This document shows positions 23,830-35,559 of a stretch of DNA of 64,000 nucleotides, piece by piece. Every line of letters starts with the position of its first letter. The first letter of the stretch is position 1. A program made the position numbers and the translations under genes. The notes under the pieces were generated by a model. The model was given only the letters and a program-made list of their open reading frames with translations, searched no databases and had not been told where the DNA came from. The DNA lies in NCBI RefSeq assembly GCF_019279795.1, contig NC_056738.1, forward strand, positions 401,177,683 through 401,241,682. Reading direction: 5' to 3'. Origin of the DNA: Protopterus annectens. Lineage: Eukaryota; Chordata; Ceratodontiformes; Protopteridae.

Positions 23830-25418
23830 TCTGTAGATCTAAGTATTATGATGCCTTATCCATCTAGTACACTTCCCATTGCCCTACTTTACAAGATCTG
23901 CTAATGTCATTCACCTTAGAAGTACCTTTGGACTGGCTTCAGTCCTGTAAGCTCTATAGCATGTGTGATAATTGCATAACACTATCATACAAATAATGAG
24001 ATAGGTAGAGGTTCTAATCTCAGTCCCAGCATATGTAACAGTGGCTGTGTGTGAGGTAGTGTGTGTGTGTGTGTGGGGGGGTTAGTCCATTCCCACCCAG
24101 TACACCTCCCATTGCCCTACTTCACAAGATCTGCTGATGTAATTCACTGTAGAAGTACTATTGGACTGGCCTCTGCCCTAGAAGCTCTGTGGTGTGTGTG
24201 ATAACTGCATAACATTATCGTACAAATAACTATTTAGGTAGGGGTTCTAATCTCAGTCCTGGCAAATGTAAAAGTGTGTGTGTGTGTTTGTGTCTGTATG
24301 TTAAAGATTTTGAGCCCATTCACACCCAGTACACTTCCAATTGCCTGGGGGTGTATAGGAATAAGTTTTTTAGTCCATTCCCACCCAGTACACCTCTCAT
24401 TGCCCTCCTTCACAAGATCTGCTGATGTCATTCACTGTAGAAGTACTGTTGGACTGGCCTCTGCCCTGTAAGTTCTGTGGTGTGTACAATAACTGCATAA
24501 CAGTATAGTACAAATAACTATTTAGGTAGGGGTTCTAATCTCAGTCCTGGCAAATGTAAAAGTGTGTGCGTGTTTGTGTCTGTAGGTTAAAGATTTTGAG
24601 CCCATTCACACCCAATATACTTCCCATTGCCCTACTTTAGCAATCCTGCTGATGTCAGTCACCTTAGAAGTACCGTTGGGCAGCCAATAACCCTACAAGC
24701 TCTGTGGCATGTACGAGGCCTGTATAATAACTATTTAGATAGGGGTTCTAATCTCAGTCCTCGCAAATGTAAATGTGTGTGTGTTTGCGTCTGTAGGTTA
24801 AAGATTTTGAGCCCATTCACACTCAGTACACTTTCCATTGCCCTACTTTGGCAGTCCCGTTGATGTCAGTCACCATAGAAGTACCTTTGGGCAGCCTACA
24901 GCCCTGCAAACTCTGTGACACATGTGATAATTCTGTAACACTATAATACAAATAACTAGTTAGGTAGGGGTTGTAATCTCCGTCCTGGCAAATGTAAAAG
25001 TGTGTCTGTAGGTTTAAGGTTTTGGGCCTGTTCACACCCAGTACACTTCCCATTGCCCTACATTAGCAGTCCTGTTGATATCAGTCACCTCAGAAGTACC
25101 TTTGGGCAGCCCACAGACCTACATGTTTTGTGGTGTGTGCGATAATTGTGTAACAATGTAGCACAAATAGTTAGGCAGTGGTTCTAATCTCCATCCCTGG
25201 CAAATGTGTGTGTGTATATGTGTAAGTTAAAGTATTTGGTGGCCTCTCTCACCCAATACATCACCCACTGCCATACCTTACAAAGGCTGGTGATGTTCCT
25301 CACCTTAGAAGTACCTTGGGACACCCTTCACCATTTAAGCTCCATGGTGTGTGCAATAAATGCATAACACTGTAGTAGCATTAATTAGATAGGTAGGGGT
25401 TCTAATCTCAATCCTAGA

Positions 25419-25469
<51 letters not shown>

Positions 25470-25680
25470 TGTGAGAACCATATCCACTGGGGAGTGGGTT
25501 TTGCAGTCTTTTGCTGTGGTCCACCCAGTACACATCCCAATGTCCACTTTACAAGGCCCACTGTTGTCATTCACTGTAGAGGTAGCTGTAGGCACTTTGA
25601 AGCCCTATAAGCTCTGTGCCATGTGCAATAACTATGTAACAGTATGGAATAAATAACAAGATAGGCAGCTCTTCTAATCC
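23827..25680 (+). repeat. Tandem array with tRNA-like B box, period about 225 bp (part 1)
   Basis: Eight B-box occurrences sit at about 24,009, 24,243, 24,531, 24,742, 24,968, 25,180, 25,400 and 25,670. Each unit runs CCCAGTACACTTCCCATTGC, CTGTTGATGTCA, GAAGTAC, an A-box-like AAGCTCTGTGGTGTGTG, then ATAACTGCATAACA, then GGTAGGGGTTCTAATCTC (B-box-like) and a TG tract of variable length. The A-like and B-like boxes and their spacing resemble a tRNA-derived SINE head. The array continues beyond the LINE at 25,681. It has no coding function. Confidence 0.75.
25422..25466. repeat. (TG)n microsatellite inside an array unit
   Basis: An expanded version of the TG stretch that follows the B box in every unit of the surrounding array. 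Confidence 0.95.
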
Positions 25681-26815
25681 TTGGATACCATTCCCCATTC
25701 AGGAATCATAGACAAACACACTCAGCTAGGCATCAACCCCTATAGCACTAGGTTGCTTGCAAACTATCTCACAGATAGACCCCATGGTATGAAAGCAGCG
25801 GACTCTATGTCAAACAGCCGTCCAGTCACAAGTGGAGTCCCACAGGGTTTGGTCCTGGGTCTCCTTGTGTTTGGGATCTATGCCTCTGAAGTCCAGCCCA
25901 ACTTGAAGAGACTCTGGCTGACAATTTTTGCAGACAACTGCAAGATGAGTGCTATTATTACCTCCCCATGTGATGTTGACATCCTGCAGAAAGACCTCAT
26001 TGAGACCTATGACTGGTGTCAGAACCCTGGACTTTAGCTCAATGCCAGAAAATGTGCCGACATCCCCTTTGGGAACAACGTGGTTCCCATAAATCACTAC
26101 ATCAATGGTAGTCCATTGAACACTGAAGTTGTTATAAGAGAACTGGGAACACAGGTTGACAGCAAGCTCTCTGTTGACCACCACAGTGCCACTGTGGTCA
26201 GAAAGTCCTTCTATGTGGCACATCTCATTACTAGGGGGTGTTGCATCCAGGAAGTCAGAGGTCATTGTCCCCCTTTACTCTCCCATTAGGCCAATCGAGT
26301 ACAATGGCCCATTTGGCATGTACCTCACTGGACACCTGCAACAACTGGAGAGGCTGCAAAAGTACCTCACAAAGAGGATCCTAGGCCTTAAACACTTGTC
26401 CTATATGGACTGACTCCAATAACTCCAACTATTCTGTTTCATATGGGCTACTTAGAGGTGATCTCTGCCTGACTTACAAAGCTATGTCTGACCCAGCTCT
26501 GTCAGGAATGCTACATCTAAAGAACCCAATCCATCCACACCACATGCCCCAGAGATCTCAACCCCATTTCCACAATCAAAAGAACATGCTGGAAGGACAG
26601 GTTCATAACCCAGAGACTGCCCACACTATGGAATAGACTTCACATACATGTCAAGTAGAGCACCTCACTGGCCCTCTTCAAGGGAAATCTAGATGAGTGG
26701 ATGGGGAATAGAAATCCCACCCTGGGTATTATGCCAGTGGATATACTCATTAGAGACACTGGGGACTATCGTCAGGTAGCACGATGCCAGGGTAATCCCA
26801 TGAGCTAGGTTTGTA
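25681..26815 (+). mobile_element. LINE fragment (CR1/L2-like reverse transcriptase), inserted in the array
   Basis: Translation shows VTSGVPQGLVLGLLVFGIYASEV, the RT motif around the conserved GVPQG, followed by a degraded FADD box (FADNCKM), DVDILQKDLIETYDWCQ and VVRKSFYVAHL. This is the palm-to-thumb part of a Jockey/CR1-group non-LTR retrotransposon. The 5' part with endonuclease and fingers is missing. Stops and frameshifts are present, for example at the end of the first open stretch near 26,037. The B-box array resumes directly after it. Confidence 0.85.
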
Positions 26816-27448
<633 letters not shown>

Positions 27449-27600
27449 CTATATTAGAACACCGAACATTGAAAATATTGAGTGTTCTAATATCAACCCG
27501 TTTTCAGCGAACGCTGAAAATATCGAAGAAACAGAAAACCAAATTTATTCCTAGGGAAATAATTTGGTTGTCTGTTTCTGTTGCTTCAGTATTTTCAGAG
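27449..27600. repeat. Three consecutive hairpins
   Basis: ATATTAGAACAC pairs with GTGTTCTAATAT. TTTTCAGCG pairs perfectly with CGCTGAAAA around AA at about 27,501-27,520. AGAAACAGAAAACCAAAT pairs with ATTTGG...CTGTTTCT. The series resembles the palindrome at 45,761-45,823, which also sits beside a PLE. A foldback-type element is likely, but its family is unknown. Confidence 0.6.
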
Positions 27601-27628
27601 CTGTGGTGGAAAGTTACTGGTCAGGTTC

Positions 27629-27760
27629 AGGTAAGTGTGCGATTGTGTGGATGTGAGGGTTAGGGCTGGTTAGGTGAGTTAGGGTTAGGATGCGGGTCAG
27701 GTAAGTGCGCGATTGTGTGGACATGAGGGTTAGGGTGGAGTAGGTGAGTGTTTGGAGAGG
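27629..27760. repeat. Tandem duplication with telomere-like TTAGGG motifs
   Basis: A block of about 75 bp beginning TCAGGTAAGTGTGCGATTG is repeated once. Each copy contains GGGTTAGGG-type words. The motifs are scattered and imperfect, so this is not a true telomeric tract. Confidence 0.6.
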
Positions 27761-27833
27761 TGTTCTATGAATGGACCATGTAGAGGTGGTGTGTGGGTGT
27801 CTGGAGGTGACCTGGCTGTGATGGTGATGTGTG

Positions 27834-27847
27834 TGTGCTTGTATACA
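27834..27847. repeat. PLE2 target-site duplication, left copy
   Basis: TGTGCTTGTATACA here recurs exactly at 31,076-31,089 on the other side of PLE2. Confidence 0.75.
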
Positions 27848-27924
27848 AAAGACAAACGCCAACTCTCCAATAGACGAAACAAAAACTCTCAGTAGAAAAA
27901 ATACTTTAATACAAAGAGCAAAGC

Positions 27925-27947
27925 TTTCGGATAGAATCCTTTATCAA
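27925..27947 (-). ncRNA. Hammerhead-like ribozyme core, PLE2
   Basis: On the minus strand TTGATAA is followed by a perfect stem (GGAT with ATCC around TCT) and GAAAGC. The first base and one core base differ from CUGANGA, so it is a degenerate or inactive match. Its position relative to the PLE end is the same as in the other copies. Confidence 0.35.
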
Positions 27948-28226
27948 TACTAAAATTACAAATGCACTTGCACAGTATATATAGGTCTAAAAAGTCACAT
28001 GACCGACAGCCAAAATAAATCACATGACTTAATTCAAGTTACATAAAAAATAATAGAAATAGAAAATATAACATAGGTTAAAATTCTTATATAGGAGTGC
28101 ATATGAGAAAAATGTATAAGAAAAAATATATATAAAAAAATATATAAAAAATATATATATAAAATATAAAATATGTATACATACACAAAAATATATATAT
28201 ATTTGTATCATAAAAAACAATGAACC

Positions 28227-30512
28227 TCATAGTCTAGATTTGCTCAACTTGACCAAGACTGGTTTGAGACTAACCATACCATTTAAACCAGGGGCTAAAT
28301 CACTTGCTAACCTAACTATCCAGCTATATTCTTTAATCTCAAGTTTATTATTCATGTCCCCACCTCTAGGAGATGGTTGTACATGATCTATGGCTTTAAA
28401 TTTAAACAGATGTTGTTGACCAGACTGCAGTCTGTGTCTATACAAAGCATTAGTGTCCACACATCTCCTGATTTCAGATTTATGTTCTGTGATCCTTTCT
28501 TTAAGGTTATGTGTGGTTTTGCCTACATAGAAGGAATCACATACTACGCAGGAAGCTAAATAGACCACATGAGTTGTTACACATGTTGCTGCTACATTAA
28601 ACTTAAACATTTTCTTGCTTACTGGATGTTCGAACGTACCTAAATGCTCATCATCAATATCATCACAACATGAGCAGTTAAAGCATTTTCGTGTACCTAC
28701 ACTACTAAACCGTTGTATCTTATTATTAGGGAAATCTTTATAACAAAGAACATTTTTAAGGGTTCTCATATCCCTATATGCAAAATGAGGAGTGTTTCCC
28801 AATATAACCTTCAATTCATCAGATGCCATTAGGATTAACCAGTTCTTAAATATAATGTGTTTAATAGAAGGAGATCTAGTACTAAACGAAGTAACATATC
28901 TTATCTCCGTTCTATCTTGGCTAGATGGATTAGGCAAAACACTTCCTTGTGTCTCTGTGGCATTAGTCAGGAAGACGGGAGCCAGCCTTGTCTTTCTCTC
29001 CTCTAACATTTTCAATTTCTCATCATCCAATAGAGTATTATCATATCCACTATGGATAAAGTCAGCTATCATCTCATCCAGCTGTTCAGAAAAACAGAGG
29101 TCATCAGTATTAAACCTACTAACTCTACAAAACTGAGATCTAACTGTGCCTTTAAAGATGTATGGTGCGTGCATGCTACTAGCATGAGTATATCTTCCTG
29201 CACAAACATCCTTTCTATATAGGCTTGTTTGTAGAAAATCATCCCCAAGTGTCAATTTAATATCCAAAAAAGTGATGGTAGTTTCGGAATAACAAATCTT
29301 AAACTTCAGAAAAGATGATGCTGAGTTAATGTATGCCATGAAATCGTTCAAATCATTTAGTGTACCTCCCCATATCAGAAAGCAATCATCCACAAAGCGT
29401 TGAAAAAACTTAATATTATCTTTAAATGGATTTAGGTCACTAAACAGATGTTTCCTTTCCCATTGGTACAGCACTAAATTGGCATACGTATTTGCTACGG
29501 AGGTGCCCATAGCCACCCCCGTCAGCTGGAGATACAATAACTCATTGAAGAGAAAAACGTTATTTCTCAAAACCACATCCATAAGTGTACATATTTTTTC
29601 AATATTATGGAAATTTGGATTAGGACAGGAGACCAGAAATTCCCTTAATAGGTCTAAACCAATGTCAGTTGGAATGACTGTGAACAAAGACACAATGTCT
29701 AGAGTTACCAAATAGTGCCTCCTCAGTGCCAGAGAGGGCTTATCTACATCATACCAACACTTTAATTTTTGAACAAAGTCAATAGTGTCACGTAAAATAG
29801 AATTACAATCAGTGAGGTATGGTTGAAGTTGTTCGTGTAAATAGACTGAAAGGGGCTCGGTTACCTAACCAGCTCCTGAAACAATAGGTCTCATTGGTGG
29901 ATCAGTTAGGGATTTGTGAATTTTAGGTATCCCATACAGCTGTGGGGTAACCGGACAGGGTACAGTCAAATAATTAAATAAATCTAGATCTATATCGCCC
30001 TGAAGTTGTAAATCATAAATTACCATATTCACATATGAAATACATTTCTCTACATCCATACAAGTGATTTTCTTAAATGCAGCCTCATCAGTGAGCAAAC
30101 TAGACATTACTGTAAAATATTTATCTCTATCCATAAGCACAACCGCTCCCCCCTTGTCAGCCTGCTTTATAACAATGTTTGTATTAGACTGTAGTTCCTT
30201 ATATGCTTTAAATTCCTCATAGGACAGGTTAAAATGCTTTTTACCATAATTATTGGCATTCTCATGGTATAACTGCCTTATTTCAACTTCACAAACCTCA
30301 TAAAAAGCTTTGACAACAGGTACATTAACAGGAATATATGTACTAAGGCGTTTGCAATCTCCAGCTATTGTCTGTACATTACCAAACAAAATTTTTAGAT
30401 TTAACAATCTGGTAAACTTCTTGAGGTCCGTTAACGCTGAGACCAAATCATCCCCACAAGTAGGAATAAAATGTAACCCTTTTGATAAGACAGAATAGTG
30501 AGTCTCTTGCAA
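28227..30512 (-). pseudogene. PLE2 reverse transcriptase - GIY-YIG endonuclease gene (broken)
   Basis: The N-terminal part shows VIKQADKGGAVVLMDRD and PQLYGIPKIHK, standard PLE reverse-transcriptase motifs. The palm has TGVAMGTSVANTYANLVL and the catalytic FVDDC. TITFLDIKL closes the RT domain. A cysteine cluster (CFNCSCC) precedes the nuclease, which has VVYLASC and FYVGKTTHNLKERITEH. The RT is related to telomerase, and the nuclease gives PLEs their insertion ability. The order and length match an almost complete protein of about 760 residues. It is interrupted at least once, so it is a fossil. Its C-terminus, LNGMVSLKPVL, resembles that of PLE1 (LNEFISLQPVL), so the two belong to related families. 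Confidence 0.9.
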
Positions 30513-30529
30513 GGTAAAGTCTGATAGAT

Positions 30530-31070
30530 TTAACGTACCTCTGTAAACTTTCGGCTGACTTTGCCTGTGCCTAAAGGGCTGTCCAGTTTTCTTTTATTTG
30601 TTTTATTTGGTACTCCAGTCCGTGTATTTGACGAATCCCTCTGGTTGGTAGTACGCTCCTTAATTGTCTCTGCTTGCTCCAACGAAAAGCGTCTGTTAGA
30701 AAAATTAATCCTGGTCTGCTGCATTTGTGGCGTTTTCTTATTAAACGCATTGTGCGCATTATCGTTAGAAGCAGTAGCATGTCTGCCCTCTGAGGAACTT
30801 TCTAAGGAGCTTGCGTTGCCTCCTGCTGACGTGGAGGACGTAGGGCGGGCGGAACCATCTGCTCCATGTTGAGAAGGGGTGGAAGCTTTCAATTCAGTAA
30901 TTCCTTGGTCTACTCGGACGATTTTTGAGCCGAAATCATCAAGGGAATCCATTCTATCGCCATCAATATTTTTAGAGGTTGTAGTATTACTTCTACTATA
31001 TTTGTAGTTGCCTTCTCGAGGCCAAGAGAAGATATTACCTATCGTGAAATCGTTTATATCACAAAGGAGC
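30530..31070 (-). pseudogene. PLE2 upstream coding stretch (low complexity)
   Basis: An open stretch on the minus strand ahead of the RT, rich in Ser, Thr, Asn and charged residues (for example SSTSAGGNASSLESSSEG and NKTNKRKLDSPLGTG). PLEs commonly have a poorly conserved N-terminal extension before the RT, and this fits that place. It ends just before the RT homology begins in another frame. No domain is recognised. Confidence 0.5.
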
Positions 31071-31075
31071 TTGTA

Positions 31076-31089
31076 TGTGCTTGTATACA
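31076..31089. repeat. PLE2 target-site duplication, right copy
   Basis: TGTGCTTGTATACA, identical to 27,834-27,847. Confidence 0.75.
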
Positions 31090-31452
31090 CACAGTCATGC
31101 CATGTGACTGCCCTACAGAGGGTTATGTTGGACAGCTGTGGACCGTACATGACAGGGTGTACAGTTCACCATCTCTGGCCCCAGACACGTGAACTGGTCT
31201 TGCCAAGGGTCTCACTGGCACCACCAGGCCCAAGGCCAGATGCAGTACTACTCCCCAGTGGTGACTGCTGTCTGCTGGATCTGTGTCCCTGATGGGACTG
31301 GCCAGGGCCACGTGACCATGGCCTGCTCCATTGTGGTGTGGACAGAACCCGCCCTTTGGTACTGCTGGTGGAACTGCAATTACAGGAGTGTGAAGGTGCA
31401 TGGCCATGTAGACTCTCAGTTATGTTGGTGCTGACCTACATCCATGTGGTCA
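31090..31452 (-). other. 3' flank of the Myb gene
   Basis: The same frame stays largely open from about 31,407 to 31,123 (proline- and histidine-rich) after two stop codons that follow the exon. It may be a decayed C-terminal extension or chance. No domain is seen. Confidence 0.35.
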
Positions 31453-32128
31453 TCATCCATCTCCCACCACACACTGCAGCACAGACATTCCATGGTCGAG
31501 GATTGCCAAGGTCTCACTCCACCATCGATTCATGACCTCAGTATTTTGACATGTGGCCTCAACAAGGTCACATATGTCATCACGTAAGTCATGAAGAGTT
31601 GCATCCAGGACCCTGAGTATTTGTCTGGTGTTATGTTCACTACATGCCTGTGCATCCATGACAGCCCAAAACATGCATCTGGTGACACCTGCTGTGGCAC
31701 TTGCAACAGTGGCTTAATGGGCAGCAGTCCTCCTTCGAGCAACCCTGTCCACCTCCCTGTGTGGGACCTCGCCTGCACTCTGGCTATGGCTAGTCTCTAC
31801 ACTCACACTTGCCATAGTCACCACACTAGCCTGTTCGATGCCACCACCTGCCAACTGTCCATTATCTGTGGCTGCTGAGGATGGGGTATGTGTGGGCATT
31901 GCAACTGTGTGCGGGGACATTGTGGACAACTGTGAGATGCCAACTGATGGCACAGATTAAGACTCTGACAACCCCATCTGTGCCTCATTAGAACCACCAT
32001 CATGATCAGAGTCTGCAGAGACACTGACATCAGATTCTGAGCAGGATGGGCCACGGCCACCATGTCCACCTGTGAGGGGAAGAAAACATACGTAAATTAA
32101 TGCCTGCACTATAAGGTTTGCTGGTACA

Positions 32129-32130
<2 letters not shown>

Positions 32131-32203
<73 letters not shown>
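32131..32203. repeat. (CA)n microsatellite in the Myb intron
   Basis: About 36 CA units just upstream of the exon 2 acceptor on the minus strand. Confidence 0.96.
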
Positions 32204-32210
<7 letters not shown>

Positions 32211-32718
32211 TGGACACACACACAGATACATACAGGTGAGGTGGCACAAATGCATCACACAGACTTCACAATAGCCAACTGGTGACATTCACGACACACA
32301 GTCAAACCACAACATACACACTCTGGACAGGCCCTCAACATCATGCAGTGCAGCCCTTTCCACTTAATGTTACTACTAATATACACCTCTGGGATACGTG
32401 AGTAGTGTTAGCTGGTGATAGGCCTTCACCTAGCACACGCTGCACCCGTGTACACATTATTGTTGTTCACCTGTATAGCACAGTGGCAACTCCTATAGAA
32501 CATGCCTCTCAACTGTACAGAGTTTCGCTGAGTGTCTAGATGTCTGGCTCATATTTTTGGTCTTTTCCTCATAAACCCTGTGTTTGTCTGATACGTTACT
32601 GTGATGATCTGTGGATTGGTGGCACTAATTAATGACATAATTTAAGTTGCAGACTTCATAACCTGCAGTAAATGTATGTTAAAACAAAGCTGATTACTCT
32701 AACAACTTTCTAAGCTTA

Positions 32719-34329
32719 CAGTGGATATAATGTGTATACACTCCTGCTAACATGCCAGGTTTTTGTGATATATAACATGAGACCACAGAAATCATGTCAT
32801 AACATTTCCCACCTTTAATGTGACCTATAACCCATGCAATCCAATTGAAGTACATACACATTGGTTAGGGGTAACATATAGTAAATGAAATACATACAAT
32901 AGGCTGGTTGCATGAGTGTGCACACCCTTAAAATAATACTTTGTTAAAACACTTTTTGATTTAATTACAGCATTCAATCCTCTTGGGAAGGTGTCTATCA
33001 ACATGGCACTTCCTGACTTGGCAATATTTGCACACTCTCCCTGGCAAAAGCCTTCCGACTCTGTCAGATTGCGAGGGCATCTCTTCTGCACAGCTTTCTT
33101 CATGTCACCCCACAGATTTTCTATTGGATGTAGGTGTGGGGTCTAGCTGGGCCAGTCCAGAAAGTTGAATGTCTTCTGGTGAAGCCATTCTTTTGTTGAT
33201 TTGGATGTATGGTTTGGGTCATTGTTGTGTAGAAGGGTGGAATTCCTCTCCATCTACATCTATGGAGCAGACACCTGATGAATTTGGGCCAAAAGGGACT
33301 GGTTTTTGGAACTGTTCACAATCCCTTGGCTAAAGCCCCAGTTCCAGCTTTTGAACAGCAACCCCAAAGCAGGACACTGCCATCACCATGCTTCACCATG
33401 GGGATGGTGTTCTTTTGGTGATGTGCAGTGTTGTTATTGCACCAAACAAACATTTCGGAATTGTGGCCAAAAAGTTAAACCTTGGTATCATTAGACCATA
33501 GCACATTTTTGCACATGCTTTTGGGAAACTTGATGTTTTGTTTTTCAGAATTTAGCCAGGCCTGGATGTTGTTCAGTGTGAGTAAATGCGTCCATCTTCC
33601 AACCCTACCCCATAGGCAAGACATATGGAGAATACGGGAGATTGTTGTCACATGTAGTACACCACCAGTACTTGCCAGAGATTCCTGCAACCCCTTTAGT
33701 GTTGCTGTACATCTCCTGGCAGCCTCCCTGACCAGTTTTGGCCTTGTCTTCTAATCAAATTTGGAGGGATGTCCACTTTTTCGCAATGTCACTGTTGTCC
33801 TATTTTTTCTCCACCTTTTGACGGCTGTCTTCACCGTATTCCATGGTATATGCAATACTGTGGAAATGGTTCTGTTCCTTTTTCTGGGCTGTTACTTTTC
33901 CACAATGAGATCCCTTTGTGGCTTTGTAAGCTCTCTGCGAATGATGGCTGTTGCTGTAGCAGGCAATTGAGTAAATGTCTGGAAAAGCCTAGTAGGACAG
34001 CTGACCATTATCAGTTGTTAATCAAAGAGTCTCTGTAATTGATGGTAGGTGTGTACTCAAGAAGATGGAATGCTGTAATTACATCAAAAGCTACTTCAAC
34101 AAAGTATTAGCTTCAAGCTTTGCACGCTTATGCATCTAATTTATTGTATGTGTTATATTTTTCATACTTGCTCCCCTAACAGGTTTGTTTCTTTATCAAT
34201 TGAATTGTACAGGTTATAGGTCACATTAAAGGTGGGAAGAGTTGTGAAATGTTTTATTCTGGTCTGATTTTTGTATGTCACAAATACCTGGCATTTTAAC
34301 AAGGGTATGTATACTTTTTAAATGCACTG
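32719..34329 (-). mobile_element. Tc1/mariner transposon, 1.6 kb
   Basis: It is bounded by TA on both sides. The left end is CAGTGGATATAATGTGTATA. The right end, reverse complemented, is CAGTGCATTTAAAAAGTATA. Terminal inverted repeats of about 115 bp share TGCCAGGTnTTTGTGA and CCACCTTTAATGTGACCTAT. Length, TA target and transposase identify a Tc1-like element. The family with these ends is widespread in fishes and amphibians. Confidence 0.92.
32930..33975 (-). pseudogene. Tc1-like transposase, broken
   Basis: Minus-strand fragments include the helix-turn-helix region (LVREAARRCTATLKGLQESL and VTTISRILHM), the central VLWSNDTKV, MVKHGDGSVLLWGC and the C-terminal MKKAVQKRCPRN. These are the usual parts of a DD34E transposase of about 340 residues. 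Frame changes and stops separate them. At the first catalytic site the normal SDE is SND. The copy is inactive. Confidence 0.85.
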
Positions 34330-34428
34330 TATGAGTACTTTTCAAATATACCCCTAGTTTTGTCCCTTTGCCCCCCCATTTTGTCAGTCTTTGTCTAGAT
34401 ATCTTACACTGACAGGTTGTGAGGTATG

Positions 34429-34881
34429 CTATGGGTATGTTACACCTCCTGCAAATAGGCCCCTGTGATGACCACTCTGATGCAATGCAGTTAACCCCAC
34501 CACAAGTGAACATGCACATTTCACAATATGGCTAAGAGTAACAGTTATGTGCATGGTAGAATGCATGACCTTAACATGCCTGGGGTATTGGTGAGCAACA
34601 ACAGGACAAAACCATGCTCACTGGCTTTAGGTTGCTGTCCCACATGCAGACCAGAGGTACCTATGTAGCTGTGGGGGAGAGGTATTGTCAGGAGACTCAC
34701 ATGTGGCATTGGTACAAGATTAATTCTACTTTTCTGCATATGTACAGCACAAGCTCTGATACTACACAATTTACTGTCCTTTACCATAGATGTACACTTG
34801 TGTGCATTACAAAACCCCACCCACAAATGCAGTTTGACCTGACATATGCATCTAGATACTCTACAGAAACCAGTATGACTG
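34429..34881. other. Intronic stretch of the Myb gene, nothing else seen
   Basis: Between the MITE and exon 1 there is no repeat end, RNA gene or coding signal that I recognise. Confidence 0.4.
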
Positions 34882-35559
34882 CTACATTATTAAATTGATG
34901 TGCACTGGGGCCTTACCTGGAAGCTCCTCACCTGTTGTCTGGGTGCCACCCACCTCCACAACTTCTGTGTGCTGGTTTTGCTGGCATGTAGTGGCTACCC
35001 CAAGGTTGACAAGGAGCTCCTCCATTGGTGTAAGTGGGGCCTGTGTAGCAGGACCCCCACCTGTGGCAGAATGGTCCCTGGCCACAGCAGCAGCCCTTTG
35101 CCAGGCATGGCATATCAGGTCAGTCGCCCAATGCCTGACCTGATCGTATGTGTATCCATGGTGGCCTAAATTGTTTGCTCTGTGGACAAGCTCATCCCAC
35201 ATGGCTGTCCACTCCCACAGATTCTGTTGGCCATGGCCAAACATCACCCTATGGTGGTTGATTATCATCTCGGTGATGGCCACAGTTTCAGCTGCAGTGT
35301 ACGCTGGCTGCCTTGCATGTTGCGTGTCACATGGAAGACATAAACAGGGAAACATATCACAGGACCTCATACACTGGTCAGTGTTATGTACATAAACCTG
35401 CGCATCACCATTGACTATCATTAGCCACCACTTACGACCACATCATACCCCTGTCATCTATCAGCTCAGTATGAGCTTGCATTACACTCCTGGTCCTGAT
35501 GTGTCATATTCCCCCAAATGATGGCCAGTAAATTGCACAATCCACCATTCATCATTCAC

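Larger units (their letters stand above)
27848..31075 (-). mobile_element. PLE2: nearly full-length Penelope-like element
   Basis: A minus-strand PLE of about 3.2 kb bounded by a 14-bp direct repeat (TGTGCTTGTATACA). From 5' to 3' it has an upstream low-complexity coding stretch, the reverse transcriptase, a linker with cysteines, the GIY-YIG endonuclease, an AT-rich 3' part and a hammerhead-like motif at 27,925-27,947. The gene carries about two breaks, so it looks inactive but fairly young. The neighbouring DNA on the right belongs to the Harbinger Myb gene. Confidence 0.88.
32501..34428 (+). mobile_element. 320-bp MITE split by a Tc1 element
   Basis: The left part (32,501-32,718) begins CATGCCTCTCAACTG and ends at ACTTTCTAAGCTTA. 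The right part (34,332-34,428) resumes GAGTACTTTTCAAATA and ends GGTTGTGAGGTATG. Complete copies elsewhere read through this point as TTGTAAGAGCAATATTT, so the Tc1 entered exactly at the family's internal TA. The two parts sum to about 315 bp, the expected MITE length. Confidence 0.85.
31453..35421 (-). pseudogene. Harbinger-type Myb/SANT-like DNA-binding gene, two exons, broken
   Basis: Exon 1 (35,421-34,917) encodes a Myb/SANT-like domain with the tryptophan pattern LWEWTAMWDELVHRAN and YDQVRHWATDLICHAW. It ends CCAG before GTAAGG. Exon 2 (32,069-31,453) starts after CCCCTCACAG. Joining the two keeps the frame (ELPG then GHGGRGPSCSES), which supports the intron. Exon 2 ends in a leucine-rich helix (RQILRVLDATLHDLRDDI) likely to mediate oligomerisation. 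Two in-frame stops in exon 2 show decay. PIF/Harbinger transposons encode such a protein to help the transposase bind DNA and enter the nucleus. The 2.8-kb intron holds a (CA)n tract and a MITE split by a Tc1 element. Confidence 0.78.

Noticed and set aside
27629-27760. Interstitial telomeric repeat
   Set aside because: TTAGGG words are few, scattered and part of a duplicated 75-bp block. No continuous hexamer tract exists.
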